A stretch of DNA of 48,030 nt, from positions 1 to 48,030 of the forward strand of contig NZ_BLAE01000087.1 in the NCBI RefSeq assembly GCF_009687865.1. The letters run 5' to 3'. This DNA is from Acrocarpospora macrocephala (GTDB lineage Bacteria > Actinomycetota > Actinomycetes > Streptosporangiales > Streptosporangiaceae). Below are positions 25,828-34,655 of the stretch, in pieces. A program made the position numbers and the translations under genes. Every line of letters begins with the position of its first letter. Within the stretch, counting starts at the first letter, position 1. Under the pieces are notes generated by a model, which worked only from the letters and a program-made list of their open reading frames with translations, was not told the DNA's origin and did not search any database.

Positions 25828-27099
25828 ATGCGGAGGCGTTTGCTCTCCTCGATGCTGCTGGTGGCGGTCATCGCGGTTCTGCTGCTCGGTGTGCCCCTGG
25901 GCGTGGTCGTCGTACGGCTCATCAACGACGAGGCCGCCCAGGAGCTCAACGCCGAAGCGACCCGCGTGCTGATCAGCGTGGAGTACGCGATCAGCCAGGA
26001 GCAGCCGGTCGACCCCAAGCAGCTGGCGAGCAACTACCCCAACCGGTATATCCAGGTCGCGTTCCGCGGCATCGCCCCGATCGCCGTGGGCACGCAACCC
26101 CCGGCGAACCGCTCGCTCACCGAGGACGCGCGCTCCGAGAACGGCGTGGTGCGGGTCAGCAGGGACACCGCCCAGATCGACCACGAGATACGGGCCCGGC
26201 TGCTGCTCACCATCGCCCTGGCGGTCGCCGCGCTCGGCGTGGCCATCGGCCTCGCCGTGGTGACCTCGCGCCGGCTCTCCCTGCCGCTCCTGGACCTGGC
26301 GAAGATCGCGGAGCGGCTGGGATCCGGCGACGCCCGGCCCAGCAGGCACCGCTACGGCATCCCCGAACTCGACCGGGTCGCCGAGGTGCTGGACCGCAGC
26401 GCCATCCGCATCTCCGAGCTGCTCGGCCGCGAGCGCGAGTTCGCCACCGACGCCTCACACCAGCTCAGAACCCCCCTGACCGGTCTCACCATGCGCCTGG
26501 AGGAGATCGTCGCCGCGGCCGCGGAGCCCGCCATCGTGCGGGAGGAGGGCGAGGCCGCCATCCTGCAGGCCGAGCGCCTCACCGCCGTCATCGACGAACT
26601 GCTGGCCGCCGCCCGGCGGCAGCGGCACTCCCAGGCCGAGCCGATCGACATCGACGAGGTCCTGATCCAGCAGATCGGCGAGTGGGAGCCCGCGTTCCGG
26701 CGGTCCCACCGGGTCATCGAGCTGCTGGGCACCCGGGGCCTGCTCGCGCTGGCCACCACCGGCGGGCTGAGCCAGGTGGTGGCGACCCTGCTGGACAACT
26801 CGCTCCAGCACGGCGGAGGCCCGGTGCGGATCACCACCACCAGCTCGGAGAAGTCGATCGTCATCGAGGTGTCCGACCAGGGGCCAGGCGTGCCGGAGAA
26901 GATAAGGAACCGGGTGTTCGAGCGGAACGTGACCGGGGGACGCGGGACCGGGCTAGGGCTGACGCTCGCGCGCTCCCTGGTGGTGGCCGACGGGGGGCGG
27001 CTGGAACTGATCAAGCCGCGCCCGGCGACCTTCGCCATATTTCTCCGCCAGGTGGGGGAGGGCGGCCGCCGTCACCGGGTGGTGAGCGGGCCCGCCTGA
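25828..27099 (+). CDS. Sensor histidine kinase
   Basis: Kinase of 423 residues. Two membrane helices (about 8-31 and 124-146) bracket an extracellular sensor of about 90 residues. A HAMP-like linker follows, then the phospho-acceptor His211 in DASHQLRTPLTG and the ATP-binding boxes NSLQHGG, SDQGPGVP and GTGLGLTLAR. It pairs with the response regulator just upstream. Its 3' end overlaps the convergent GtrA gene by 28 bases. Confidence 0.93.
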   Translation: MRRRLLSSMLLVAVIAVLLLGVPLGVVVVRLINDEAAQELNAEATRVLISVEYAISQEQPVDPKQLASNYPNRYIQVAFRGIAPIAVGTQPPANRSLTEDARSENGVVRVSRDTAQIDHEIRARLLLTIALAVAALGVAIGLAVVTSRRLSLPLLDLAKIAERLGSGDARPSRHRYGIPELDRVAEVLDRSAIRISELLGREREFATDASHQLRTPLTGLTMRLEEIVAAAAEPAIVREEGEAAILQAERLTAVIDELLAAARRQRHSQAEPIDIDEVLIQQIGEWEPAFRRSHRVIELLGTRGLLALATTGGLSQVVATLLDNSLQHGGGPVRITTTSSEKSIVIEVSDQGPGVPEKIRNRVFERNVTGGRGTGLGLTLARSLVVADGGRLELIKPRPATFAIFLRQVGEGGRRHRVVSGPA

Positions 27100-27554
27100 T
27101 CGACCGCCTCCGGCTGGAGCTCCGGAGCCAGGAAGACCCATCGCTTGTACGACCAGAAACGGAACAAGGTGCCGAGTCCTGTGCCGATCAGGGTGGCGAT
27201 GTTGTTGGCGATCAGGCTGTCCAGGCCCAGGGTGTAGCGGCTGAAGCCCAGGCAGAGCAGCTCGATCAGCAGGCCGACCCCGTTTAAGATGAAGAACAGC
27301 ACGTATTCCCTGGCCAGGCCGCTCTGCTCACGATGGCGGAAGGTCCAGTAGCGGTTCCCGAAGTAGGCGAAGGTCGCGGCGATCACCGTCGCGATGACCT
27401 TCGCGGTCAGGGTGCCCTCCGACCCCCACAGGGCCCACAGGATGTTGACGACGCCAAAGTTGATCACGAAGGCCATGGCACCCACGGTGCCGAACTTCAA
27501 CACTTCGTGGACGAGTGCGGCGAACCGCTCGTATGCGCGACGGATGAGCTGCAC
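27072..27554 (-). CDS. GtrA-family membrane protein
   Basis: Small membrane protein of 160 residues with four hydrophobic helices, matching the GtrA family, whose members are thought to flip polyprenyl-linked sugars used in cell-surface polysaccharides. The characteristic NRYWTFRHR appears after helix 2, and the related FWSYKRWVF after helix 4. Start is GTG at 27554. The gene converges with the sensor kinase and diverges from a lipoprotein gene. Specific substrate unknown. Confidence 0.88.
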   Translation of the reverse strand: MQLIRRAYERFAALVHEVLKFGTVGAMAFVINFGVVNILWALWGSEGTLTAKVIATVIAATFAYFGNRYWTFRHREQSGLAREYVLFFILNGVGLLIELLCLGFSRYTLGLDSLIANNIATLIGTGLGTLFRFWSYKRWVFLAPELQPEAVDQAGPLTTR

Positions 27555-27754
27555 GAGCCGTACGGTCCTTCCTGCTTGGGGGTTCGTCTCAGGCTACCGG
27601 CCCGTGCTCCGCACCGGAGTCCCGTTCCACCCTGACACAGGTTCTTCCCAGCTCACCCAAGAACATTTCAGTAAATTTCCGGCTATTGGGGCAAAAGGCG
27701 GTGTTACGCTCGCGCGGACATTGGGCGTTTCGCTGGTGAGGAGACTCCGGGATC

Positions 27755-28690
27755 ATGGGCCTCATGGGGGGGCGCGTTCGTCGTGGGGTTTGTGTCTTCG
27801 GCCTGGTGGGGGTCGTGGCGTGTGGGGGGCAGCCGGTCGCGGCGCCGGTTTCCAGCGAGCCTTCGCCGCTGGCCTTGACGCTGGACGCGGCCGAGCGTGC
27901 GCTGGAGATTCTGCCGGAGTTGCGGGATGCCTGGCGGGGGGTGGACTGCGGCAAGGTGGATTCCTTGACGGCCTGGGCGGAGGGCGAGCTCGGGGCGACC
28001 GTGTGTGCGGCCGTGCAGAATGGGCTGCCGGGGGTTGATATTCCGAATTATTCGGAAATTGAGGTGTTTCTGCCGGGGGATCAGGAGGAAGGGGCCTGGT
28101 TCGCGGCGCTCGCGCGGCAACCTGATCCGGCGTATTTCGTCTTCGCTTTCGAGGATGGGGTGTGGCAGCTGGCGTACGGGCCGATTCCGTTGCTCGGGAA
28201 GGCGCCCGCGGAGGACGCGGTGCCGACGGGGGCGACGGACATGATCGTCAAGGCTCGGCTGGTGCCGCAGCAGTATCTGACGTATCTCACCGATCCGGCC
28301 GGGGTGAGCGGGGTCACCTTCCCGGCGGGGGATCCGGTGCGGACACTGCTGGAGGAGCTGCTCCGTACCCCGCGGAAGGCCAGGCCTGATCGGGTTTCGG
28401 TGGATGTGCGGCTGGCCACGGATGCGTCCCGGGCCTTGCTGCTCGCCGATGGGGGCGCCCTGGTCTTCCATGCGATCACGCTGGTCTTCACGCAGAAGCC
28501 CGGGGCCGGCCGTGGTGCTCTTCGCCACGCTCGGTACGGCTCTGCCACGGTGAAAGCGTTTACCGGGAAGGCCAAGGCGGGGAAGCTCACCGGGAGTGAG
28601 GTCCTCTTTCTGACCACGCGGGTCAGCAAAGCGGGCAAGATGACCACGATCGGGGTCCGGCGGGAACTCGCGCATATCACCGCGGGCTAA
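27755..28690 (+). CDS. Putative lipoprotein, function unknown
   Basis: Exported protein of about 311 residues. RVRRGVCVFGLVGVVAC gives a basic n-region, a hydrophobic core and a VVAC lipobox. GAGGAG lies 12 bases before ATG 27755; a second ATG at 27764 may be the real start. The mature part begins with a Pro/Ser-rich linker and includes ITLVFTQKPGAGRG; no named domain was recognised. The gene uses more T and G at third positions than its neighbours, as does the start of purK. The stop overlaps the -10-like element of purK. Confidence 0.7.
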   Translation: MGLMGGRVRRGVCVFGLVGVVACGGQPVAAPVSSEPSPLALTLDAAERALEILPELRDAWRGVDCGKVDSLTAWAEGELGATVCAAVQNGLPGVDIPNYSEIEVFLPGDQEEGAWFAALARQPDPAYFVFAFEDGVWQLAYGPIPLLGKAPAEDAVPTGATDMIVKARLVPQQYLTYLTDPAGVSGVTFPAGDPVRTLLEELLRTPRKARPDRVSVDVRLATDASRALLLADGGALVFHAITLVFTQKPGAGRGALRHARYGSATVKAFTGKAKAGKLTGSEVLFLTTRVSKAGKMTTIGVRRELAHITAG

Positions 28691-28701
28691 GCTAGCCCTT
28701 T

Positions 28702-29841
28702 GTGAACAGCCCTAACGTTGCGCCTGTCGTCGGCATGGTCGGTGCTGGGCAGCTTGCCCGGATGACTCAGCAGGCGGCCATCGCGCTTGGCGTGGAGTTG
28801 CGGGTGCTGGCGAACGCGCCTGACGAGAGCGCGTCGCGGGTGATCACTCAGACGGTGCTTGGGGATTATCGGAATCTGGATGATCTGCGGGCGTTCGCGG
28901 ATGGGTGTGACGCGGTCACGTTCGATCATGAGCATGTGCCGGGTGGGCATATTCGGGTGCTGGCGGAGGCGGGGGTCGCGGTGCGGCCCGGGGCTGACGC
29001 GCTCATCCATGCTCAGGACAAGGCGGTCATGCGTGAGCGGCTTGGGGCTATTGGTGCGCCTTGTCCGGCTTGGGCGCGTGTGGATTCGGTGTCGGCTGTT
29101 GAGGAGTTCGCGGGGGAGAACGGCTGGCCGGTCGTCTTGAAGGCGGTTCGCGGGGGTTATGACGGACGAGGGGTCTGGGTGGTCGAATCCGCTGGCGAAG
29201 CCGCACAGGTCCTGAAAAATGGTGTTGAGCTGATTGCTGAGGCTTTCGTCCCTTTCGAGAGGGAGCTTGCCGTGCTTGTCGCGCGGTCCCCGCACGGGCA
29301 GGGGGTCAGCTATCCGGTCGTGGAAACCGTTCAGGAGGACGGCATCTGCGTGGAAGTGATCGCCCCCGCTCCTGACCTGGACGCCGAAGACGCCGCCCAA
29401 GCCCAGCGGATCGCGCTCACCATCGCCGCCGAACTCGGCGTCACCGGCCTGCTCGCCGTCGAGATGTTCCAGACCAAAACCGGCCTGGTCGTCAACGAGT
29501 TGGCCATGCGCCCACACAACAGCGGCCACTGGACCATCGAAGGCGCCCGAACCTCCCAATTCGAACAACACCTCCGCGCTGTTCTCGACCTTCCGCTCGG
29601 CTCTCCCGCCATGACCGCCCCCGTCGTCGTCATGGCCAACCTCCTCGGCGGCCCCGACCCGGACATCTTCTCCCGATACGAGCACGTCCTCGCCCACGAC
29701 CCAGGCATCAAGCTGCACTTCTACGGGAAGGAAGTCCGTCCAGGCCGAAAAATCGGACACGTCACCGCACTCGGCACCGACCTGGACGATGTACGCGCCC
29801 GCGCCCGTCATGCCGTGACCTGCCTGAGGGGACCGGTCTGA
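28702..29841 (+). CDS. purK: 5-(carboxyamino)imidazole ribonucleotide synthase
   Basis: ATP-grasp enzyme (379 residues) that carboxylates AIR to N5-CAIR using bicarbonate and ATP in purine synthesis. The N-terminal nucleotide fold GMVGAGQLARMTQQAA is intact. The ATP-grasp core has VLKAVRGGYDGRGVW and EMFQTKTGLVVNELAMRPHN (metal-binding Glu and Asn). The start is GTG 28702 without a ribosome site; TAAGCT 8 bases upstream could be the -10 of a leaderless promoter. purE, the next enzyme of the pathway, follows after 115 bases. Confidence 0.94.
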   Translation: MNSPNVAPVVGMVGAGQLARMTQQAAIALGVELRVLANAPDESASRVITQTVLGDYRNLDDLRAFADGCDAVTFDHEHVPGGHIRVLAEAGVAVRPGADALIHAQDKAVMRERLGAIGAPCPAWARVDSVSAVEEFAGENGWPVVLKAVRGGYDGRGVWVVESAGEAAQVLKNGVELIAEAFVPFERELAVLVARSPHGQGVSYPVVETVQEDGICVEVIAPAPDLDAEDAAQAQRIALTIAAELGVTGLLAVEMFQTKTGLVVNELAMRPHNSGHWTIEGARTSQFEQHLRAVLDLPLGSPAMTAPVVVMANLLGGPDPDIFSRYEHVLAHDPGIKLHFYGKEVRPGRKIGHVTALGTDLDDVRARARHAVTCLRGPV

Positions 29842-29956
29842 CGTTGGCCATAGGCGATGACCGGCCTGGGGCGACGACCGGCGTGGTCTTCATGATGTTC
29901 CGGGCGGAGTTCACACGCGGGCTCGGTACTACTTCTTCGTTTGAAGGGATCCTGAC

Positions 29957-30484
29957 ATGACGCAAACCCAGCCAGAGGCCACCCCGCAGGTCGGCATCGT
30001 CATGGGCAGCGATTCCGACTGGCCGGTCATGAAAGCCGCCGCCGAAGCCCTGGCGGAATTCGGTGTGCCATTCGAGGCCGACGTCGTCTCCGCCCACCGC
30101 ATGCCCACCGAAATGATCGACTACGGCAAACACGCCGACTCCCGCGGCCTGAAAGTCATCATCGCCGGCGCGGGCGGCGCGGCACATCTGCCCGGCATGC
30201 TCGCCTCGGTAACCCCACTCCCCGTGATCGGCGTACCCGTTCCGCTCAAATACCTCGACGGAATGGACTCACTCCTGTCCATCGTCCAGATGCCCGCAGG
30301 CGTCCCCGTCGCCACGGTAGCCATCGGCGGCGCCCGAAACGCAGGCCTCCTGGCCGTACGCATCCTCGCCGCCCATGACCCCGCCCTCCAGGGCCGCATG
30401 GTCACCTTCCAAACAACCCTCCGCGACCAGGCCCACGCCAAAGGCAAAAACCTCCGCACCGAAGCAGCCACCATCCACCCGTAG
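29957..30484 (+). CDS. purE: N5-CAIR mutase, catalytic subunit
   Basis: Mutase (175 residues) converting N5-CAIR to CAIR. The signature loop [10 protein letters not shown] and the active-site AHRMP are present, followed by the glycine-rich segment [20 protein letters not shown] sits 8 bases before the ATG. The last three codons lie inside the first copy of a 123-bp-spaced direct repeat that continues past the stop. Confidence 0.95.
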   Translation: MTQTQPEATPQVGIVMGSDSDWPVMKAAAEALAEFGVPFEADVVSAHRMPTEMIDYGKHADSRGLKVIIAGAGGAAHLPGMLASVTPLPVIGVPVPLKYLDGMDSLLSIVQMPAGVPVATVAIGGARNAGLLAVRILAAHDPALQGRMVTFQTTLRDQAHAKGKNLRTEAATIHP

Positions 30485-30695
30485 GCATCGGGAACCAGCC
30501 GATGCGCTGGCACCCTTTTGGCGCTGGTGCGGTGAGACGTGGGACGGAGGTAAAGGGCGCCGGATAACGGCGAAGAACTCCACACTGAAGCCCCGCTTCA
30601 CCCGTGGGCATCGGGAACCAGCTGACGCGCTGGCACCCTTTTGGCGCCGGTGCGGCGAGACGTGGGACGGAGGTAAGCGGCGCCGGATAACGGCG
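30476..30695. repeat. Tandem direct repeat of about 97 bp, period 123 bp
   Basis: Copy 1 (30476-30572) begins in the last codons of purE, and copy 2 (30599-30695) lies downstream; they differ at about seven positions. Each ends in a hairpin, GCGCCG-GATAA-CGGCG(C), perfect in copy 2 (30680-30696). The array fills the 233-bp gap between purE and the convergent UDP-glucose dehydrogenase gene. An open frame through it on the minus strand merely repeats itself and is not credible. Confidence 0.92.
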
Positions 30696-30717
30696 CGGAG
30701 CCTGGAACGCGCTCGTT

Positions 30718-32025
30718 CTATGGGCGGCCGAGGGCGCGGTAGTTCCAGTGCGCCGCGCGCCAGACTTCGGAGTCCAGGGCGTTGCGGCCGTCGACGATGT
30801 TGCGGGTGTTGACGACCGTGCCGATGGCTTCGGGGTCGAGGTCGACGAATTCCTGCCATTCGGTGAGGAGAAGTACCACGTCCGCGTTCCGGACCGCGGT
30901 CAGGGCAGAGTCGGCGGTGCCCAAGGTGGGGTGGACCTTGCGGACGTTGTTCAGGGCGACCGGGTCGTACACAGTCACGGCGCCGCCTTCCTGGCGGATT
31001 GTGAGGGCGACGTCGAGGGCGGGAGAGTCGCGGATGTCGTCGGAGTTCGGTTTGAAGGCCGCGCCGAGCACACCCACCGTCCGAGTATGGAAGGAACCGC
31101 CGACCAAGTCGCGCGCGAGATCGACCATACGAGCCCGCCGTCGCATGTTGATCGCGTCCACCTCGCGCAGGAAGGAAAGCGCCTGATCCGCGCCCAGTTC
31201 CCCGGCCCGCGCCATGAACGCCCGAATATCCTTGGGCAGGCACCCACCCCCGAAACCCAGCCCCGGGTTGAGGAACCGCCCGCCGATACGCTCATCGAAA
31301 GAGAGCGCCAGCGACAACTGCTTCACATCCGCATGCGCCGCCTCACAGACCTCGGCCATCGCGTTGATGAAGGAAATCTTGGTCGCCAGAAACGCGTTCG
31401 CCGCGGACTTGACCAGCTCGGCCGTCGGGAAATCGGTGACCACGGTCGGCACATCACCCAGCGGCGTGTACACATCACGAAGAATTTTCTCGGCCCGCTC
31501 TGACGCGACCCCGAACACGAGCCGATCCGGCTTCAGCGTGTCCCGCACCGCGAACCCCTCACGCAGGAACTCCGGATTCCACGCCAGCTCAACATGCGGC
31601 CCCGCCAAGAGCGCGAGTTTGTCGGCCAGACGCTGTGCCGTACCGACCGGAACCGTCGACTTCCCCACCACCAGGCACTCCCGCCTCAAATGCGGGGCCA
31701 GCGACTCCACGACGGCGTCGAGATAGGACACGTCCGCCGCATACTCCCCCTTCTTCTGCGGCGTCCCCACGCACACGAAGTGCACGTCCCCGAACTCCGC
31801 CGCCTCCTCATAGGACGTGGTGAACCGCAACCGCCCAGTCGCCAGATTCCGCCGCAGCATCTCCTCAAGCCCCGGCTCATGAATGGGCAACTCCCCCCGC
31901 TGCAAGCTCGCGATCTTCTCCGGATCGACATCCAGCCCCAGAACCTCGAACCCCAGCTCCGCCATACACGCCGCGTGCGTGGCCCCCAAGTACCCAGTCC
32001 CCAACACGGTCAGACGGTACGCCAC
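30718..32025 (-). CDS. ugd: UDP-glucose 6-dehydrogenase
   Basis: NAD-dependent enzyme of about 435 residues that oxidises UDP-glucose to UDP-glucuronate for surface polysaccharides. The dinucleotide motif [13 protein letters not shown] is at the N-terminus and the catalytic cysteine is in [15 protein letters not shown]. The GTG at 32025 is preferred over GTG 32031 because GAGGGGAG then has normal spacing. It converges on purE and diverges from the acyl-CoA dehydrogenase. Confidence 0.93.
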   Translation of the reverse strand: MAYRLTVLGTGYLGATHAACMAELGFEVLGLDVDPEKIASLQRGELPIHEPGLEEMLRRNLATGRLRFTTSYEEAAEFGDVHFVCVGTPQKKGEYAADVSYLDAVVESLAPHLRRECLVVGKSTVPVGTAQRLADKLALLAGPHVELAWNPEFLREGFAVRDTLKPDRLVFGVASERAEKILRDVYTPLGDVPTVVTDFPTAELVKSAANAFLATKISFINAMAEVCEAAHADVKQLSLALSFDERIGGRFLNPGLGFGGGCLPKDIRAFMARAGELGADQALSFLREVDAINMRRRARMVDLARDLVGGSFHTRTVGVLGAAFKPNSDDIRDSPALDVALTIRQEGGAVTVYDPVALNNVRKVHPTLGTADSALTAVRNADVVLLLTEWQEFVDLDPEAIGTVVNTRNIVDGRNALDSEVWRAAHWNYRALGRP

Positions 32026-32238
32026 AGCCACGCTCCCCTCATTTGCCCAGCTTTTTGCGTCCCGGAATGTTATCCCAGGCTAGACACCCACTCCGGGCCT
32101 CCCGACAGCGCACCCCACCGCCGGCGACCTGCCATCTCAGAGCGAGCCAACCTCGGATGTCGCCCGAGTCGCGGGGCCAACCGCCGACCCATCCGGGCGT
32201 GGGTACCCACCCCGCGTCCGACCAATACTTGGACGTCC

Positions 32239-32244
32239 TACAAT
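32239..32244 (+). promoter_or_regulatory. Candidate -10 box of a leaderless promoter (acyl-CoA dehydrogenase)
   Basis: TACAAT, close to the consensus, ends 6 bases before the ATG at 32251, with no room for a Shine-Dalgarno. Confidence 0.6.
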
Positions 32245-32250
32245 CCTGTT

Positions 32251-33414
32251 ATGAGTGTGCCTCTCTACTCGCCCAGCGAAGAGCACGAGATGCTGCGCGA
32301 AGCCGTCCGCGCTCTCGCTGACGAAAAGATCGCCCCCCGTGCCGCGGCCGCCGACGAGAACGAGGAGTTCCCCGCCGACGTCTACAAAGACCTGGTCGCG
32401 GCCGACTTCCACGCTGTCCACATCCCCGAGGAATACGGCGGCGCCGGTGCCGACGCCCTGGCCACCGTCATCGTCATCGAAGAGATCGCCCGCGCCTGCG
32501 CCTCCTCCTCGCTGATCCCCGCCGTCAACAAACTCGGCACCGTCCCTCTCCTGCTCTCGGCATCCGAGGAACTCAAAACCCAATACCTCACCCCGGTCGC
32601 CCGCGGCGACGGCATGTTCTCCTACGCCCTCTCCGAAGCCGACGCTGGCTCCGACGCCGCCGCCATGAAAACCCGCGCGGTCCCCGACGGCGACCACTAC
32701 ATCCTCAACGGCACCAAGTCCTGGATCACCAACGCCGGAATCTCCGAGTACTACACGGTCATGGCCGTAACCGACCCGACCGCCGGCCCTCGCGGCATCT
32801 CCGCCTTCGTCGTCGAGAAATCCGATGAGGGCGTCTCCTTCGGCCCCAAGGAAAAGAAGCTCGGCATCAAGGCTTCCCCCACCCGCCAGGTCATCCTGAA
32901 CAACGTCCGCATCCCCGCCACCCGCATGATCGGCGCCCCCGGCACCGGCTTCAAAACCGCCCTCGCCACCTTGGACCACACCCGAATCACGATCGCCGCC
33001 CAGGCTCTCGGCATCGCCCAGGGCGCCCTCGACTACGCGATCGGCTACGTCAAACAACGCAAACAATTCGGCCGCCCCATCGCCGACTTCCAGGGCCTCC
33101 AATTCATGATCGCCGACATGGCCATGAAACTGGAATCCGCCCGCCAACTCACCTACGCCGCCGCCGCCAAATCCGACCTGGCCATGCACGGCACCCCCGT
33201 CAAAGACCTCACCTTCTTCTCCAGTGCCGCCAAATGCGCCGCCAGCGACGCCGCCATGGACATCACCACCGACGCCGTCCAACTCCTCGGCGGCTACGGC
33301 TACACCCGCGACTACCCAGTAGAACGCATGATGCGCGACGCCAAAATCACCCAAATCTACGAGGGCACCAACCAGATCCAACGCATGGTGATGGCGAGGC
33401 AGCTCTTGAAGTAG
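32251..33414 (+). CDS. Acyl-CoA dehydrogenase
   Basis: FAD-dependent flavoenzyme (387 residues) that introduces the alpha-beta double bond into acyl-CoA. The FAD-binding run [15 protein letters not shown] and the C-terminal signature [20 protein letters not shown] are present, with the catalytic glutamate in [11 protein letters not shown]. Full length. The ATG at 32251 follows a leaderless-type -10. The last 54 bases plus the downstream terminator are duplicated at 34656-34745. Chain-length preference is unknown; the purE/purK neighbourhood is a common actinobacterial setting for this gene. Confidence 0.94.
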   Translation: MSVPLYSPSEEHEMLREAVRALADEKIAPRAAAADENEEFPADVYKDLVAADFHAVHIPEEYGGAGADALATVIVIEEIARACASSSLIPAVNKLGTVPLLLSASEELKTQYLTPVARGDGMFSYALSEADAGSDAAAMKTRAVPDGDHYILNGTKSWITNAGISEYYTVMAVTDPTAGPRGISAFVVEKSDEGVSFGPKEKKLGIKASPTRQVILNNVRIPATRMIGAPGTGFKTALATLDHTRITIAAQALGIAQGALDYAIGYVKQRKQFGRPIADFQGLQFMIADMAMKLESARQLTYAAAAKSDLAMHGTPVKDLTFFSSAAKCAASDAAMDITTDAVQLLGGYGYTRDYPVERMMRDAKITQIYEGTNQIQRMVMARQLLK

Positions 33415-33450
33415 CCCCTGACATGCAGAAACCCCGCCACACGGGGTTCG
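33361..33450 (+). repeat. Direct repeat, left copy: 3' end of acyl-CoA dehydrogenase plus terminator
   Basis: This 90-bp stretch covers the last 18 codons, the stop codon and the downstream hairpin of the acyl-CoA dehydrogenase gene. A diverged copy is at 34656-34745. The encoded peptide [15 protein letters not shown] is identical, while several codons differ synonymously. Confidence 0.92.
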
Positions 33451-33461
33451 ATGGCGGGGTT
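33430..33461 (+). terminator. Hairpin after acyl-CoA dehydrogenase
   Basis: AACCCCGCCA (33430-33439) pairs perfectly with TGGCGGGGTT (33452-33461). An alternative inner pairing of AACCCC with GGGGTT is also possible. There is no U-tract, but the position 15 bases after the stop suggests a terminator. From here to 33690 no gene or other element was seen. Confidence 0.7.
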
Positions 33462-33690
33462 CCTTATGTCCGATTCAACATCTTAAACGATCACTGTTCG
33501 TCCCTGTTCCGTGAGAGATCGGCCGCGGCCTGAACAGGCCGTCGTCGATTGCCTGCGGGCGCGATCGTGGGAGCCCGGCATCATGTGGGCGTAGAGCCTG
33601 AAGCCGGATCGGCATGCTTGGCCGGTTCAGAGCCAGGAGACGTCGCGGATGATGTCACCGGTGGTCATGAGCGCCGGATGTCTGAGCATG

Positions 33691-33715
33691 CCAATCCTCC
33701 CCTTGGTAGGATTGG
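33691..33715. promoter_or_regulatory. Palindromic operator over the toxin-antitoxin promoter
   Basis: CCAATCCT (33691-33698) and AGGATTGG (33708-33715) form a perfect inverted repeat with a 9-base spacer. The right arm overlaps TAGGAT (33707-33712), a good -10 box. Ribbon-helix-helix antitoxins typically bind such palindromes to repress their own operon. Confidence 0.75.
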
Positions 33716-33745
33716 AGTATGGGTGAACCGTTGAGGAGCGACAAG

Positions 33746-33952
33746 ATGAGCATCACCGTGCCTTCAGATGTTGCCGCCGAATTGCGGGCCCGGGCAGGGC
33801 AGGGCAACGTCTCGGCGTATATCACCCATGCGCTGGTCCGGCAACTGGAGCACGATCGGTTGGGAGACCTGGTAGCGGAGCTCCGGGAGTTTCATGGCCC
33901 GGTCACCGAAGAGGAGTTGGCGGCGGCGCGGGCTGAGTGGCCGAGGTCGTGA
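33746..33952 (+). CDS. Ribbon-helix-helix type antitoxin
   Basis: Protein of 68 residues. The N-terminal segment MSITVPSDVAAELRARAG is a short strand followed by a helix, as in CopG/RHH DNA-binding antitoxins; the acidic C-terminal tail (TEEELAAARAEWP) is the part expected to wrap the toxin. The ATG at 33746 has GAGGAG 9 bases upstream; an in-frame ATG at 33719 falls at the predicted transcription start and would leave no ribosome site. The stop overlaps the toxin start as GTGA. Confidence 0.82.
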   Translation: MSITVPSDVAAELRARAGQGNVSAYITHALVRQLEHDRLGDLVAELREFHGPVTEEELAAARAEWPRS

Positions 33953-34386
33953 AGCGCCGACAGCGGGTACGTCCGCGCGAGCTTGGTGCGCTCATCCTCG
34001 ACAACGAAGGCCTGTCGCGTGCGGCGACGGACAGGGCGATGTACGTCCGATTGCACGCGGCACACCTGGATGGTCGGCGTGTCCTCACGTCAGCCGCCAT
34101 TCTGGCTGAGGCGCTGCGTGGTACACCACGTGACGCCGGGATACATCGTGTCCTCGGGGGTGTGGTGGTCGAACCGGTCAGTAAAGCACTGGGGGAGCGG
34201 GCCGGGAAATTGATCGGCGCGGCGGGACTGGCCACGGACCAGGCCGTTGACGCCATGGTGGCGGCCACGGCATTGGCCCAAGAAGGCCCTGTCGTGATCG
34301 TCACGTCCGACGTGCCGCACCTCACCGCTTTGACGGCGGGCCATGAGCGCGTACAGACCGTCCATGTTGACAAGATCGGCCGGTAG
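33949..34386 (+). CDS. PIN-domain toxin (VapC-like)
   Basis: Protein of 145 residues with the four acidic residues of a PIN ribonuclease: Asp18 (ILDNEGLSR), Glu54 (ILAEALRG), Asp101 (QAVDAMVAA) and Asp121 (VTSDVPHL). It should cleave RNA, often tRNA, when free of antitoxin. GTG at 33949 is chosen because it overlaps the antitoxin stop. The frame is intact and all catalytic residues are present, so the toxin is probably functional. The module lies between the two copies of the acyl-CoA dehydrogenase 3' end. Confidence 0.87.
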   Translation: MKRRQRVRPRELGALILDNEGLSRAATDRAMYVRLHAAHLDGRRVLTSAAILAEALRGTPRDAGIHRVLGGVVVEPVSKALGERAGKLIGAAGLATDQAVDAMVAATALAQEGPVVIVTSDVPHLTALTAGHERVQTVHVDKIGR

Positions 34387-34406
34387 CTACCGGCCACCGG
34401 TAGCTA
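34384..34406. terminator. Perfect hairpin at the toxin stop codon
   Basis: TAGCTACCGG (34384-34393) pairs with CCGGTAGCTA (34397-34406) around a 3-base loop. The left arm contains the toxin's TAG stop. No U-tract follows; it may act as a terminator or as an mRNA-stabilising end. Confidence 0.6.
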
Positions 34407-34458
34407 TCTGCGGCCGCGTAGGGGTCTCCGGTCGGCGATGGGGGATAGCTCCCGCTAC

Positions 34459-34526
34459 AGGCGGAAGGCCTCGACGGTGCCTCCTACCGGGGGACGTTTC
34501 GGCAGCGACGTACTTGAGGACTTCCC
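34459..34526 (+). pseudogene. Scrap of an STM4012-like radical SAM gene
   Basis: These 68 bases match 43373-43439 inside the intact STM4012-family gene at roughly 60 positions, with one extra G that breaks the frame. They correspond to residues of about 357-379 of that protein (EGLDRAAYRGRFGSDALED). There are no flanking coding remains. It is a non-functional fragment of a paralogue or of an earlier copy of the island. The following stretch 34527-34655 shows nothing I recognise. Confidence 0.82.
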
Positions 34527-34655
34527 ATCCGATTCATGCGGAAGGCGGCCTTGATCGGGCGAAACGTCCTTCACCTGTAGTTTCTCGGCGCTGTGTGATG
34601 AGGCAATGATCACCATCTCTGAACAGCAAGAATGCCCCGAGCGACTCATCGCCCG

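Noticed and set aside
30269-31243. A minus-strand frame encoding a repeated peptide (PPSHVSPH...KGASASAGSRC)
   Set aside because: The peptide repetition simply reflects the 123-bp DNA repeat after purE, and the frame runs across purE and ugd out of register with both.
33462-33690. Possible small gene between the acyl-CoA dehydrogenase and the toxin-antitoxin module
   Set aside because: No frame shows the expected third-position bias or a ribosome site; the stretch appears empty apart from the hairpin at its left edge.
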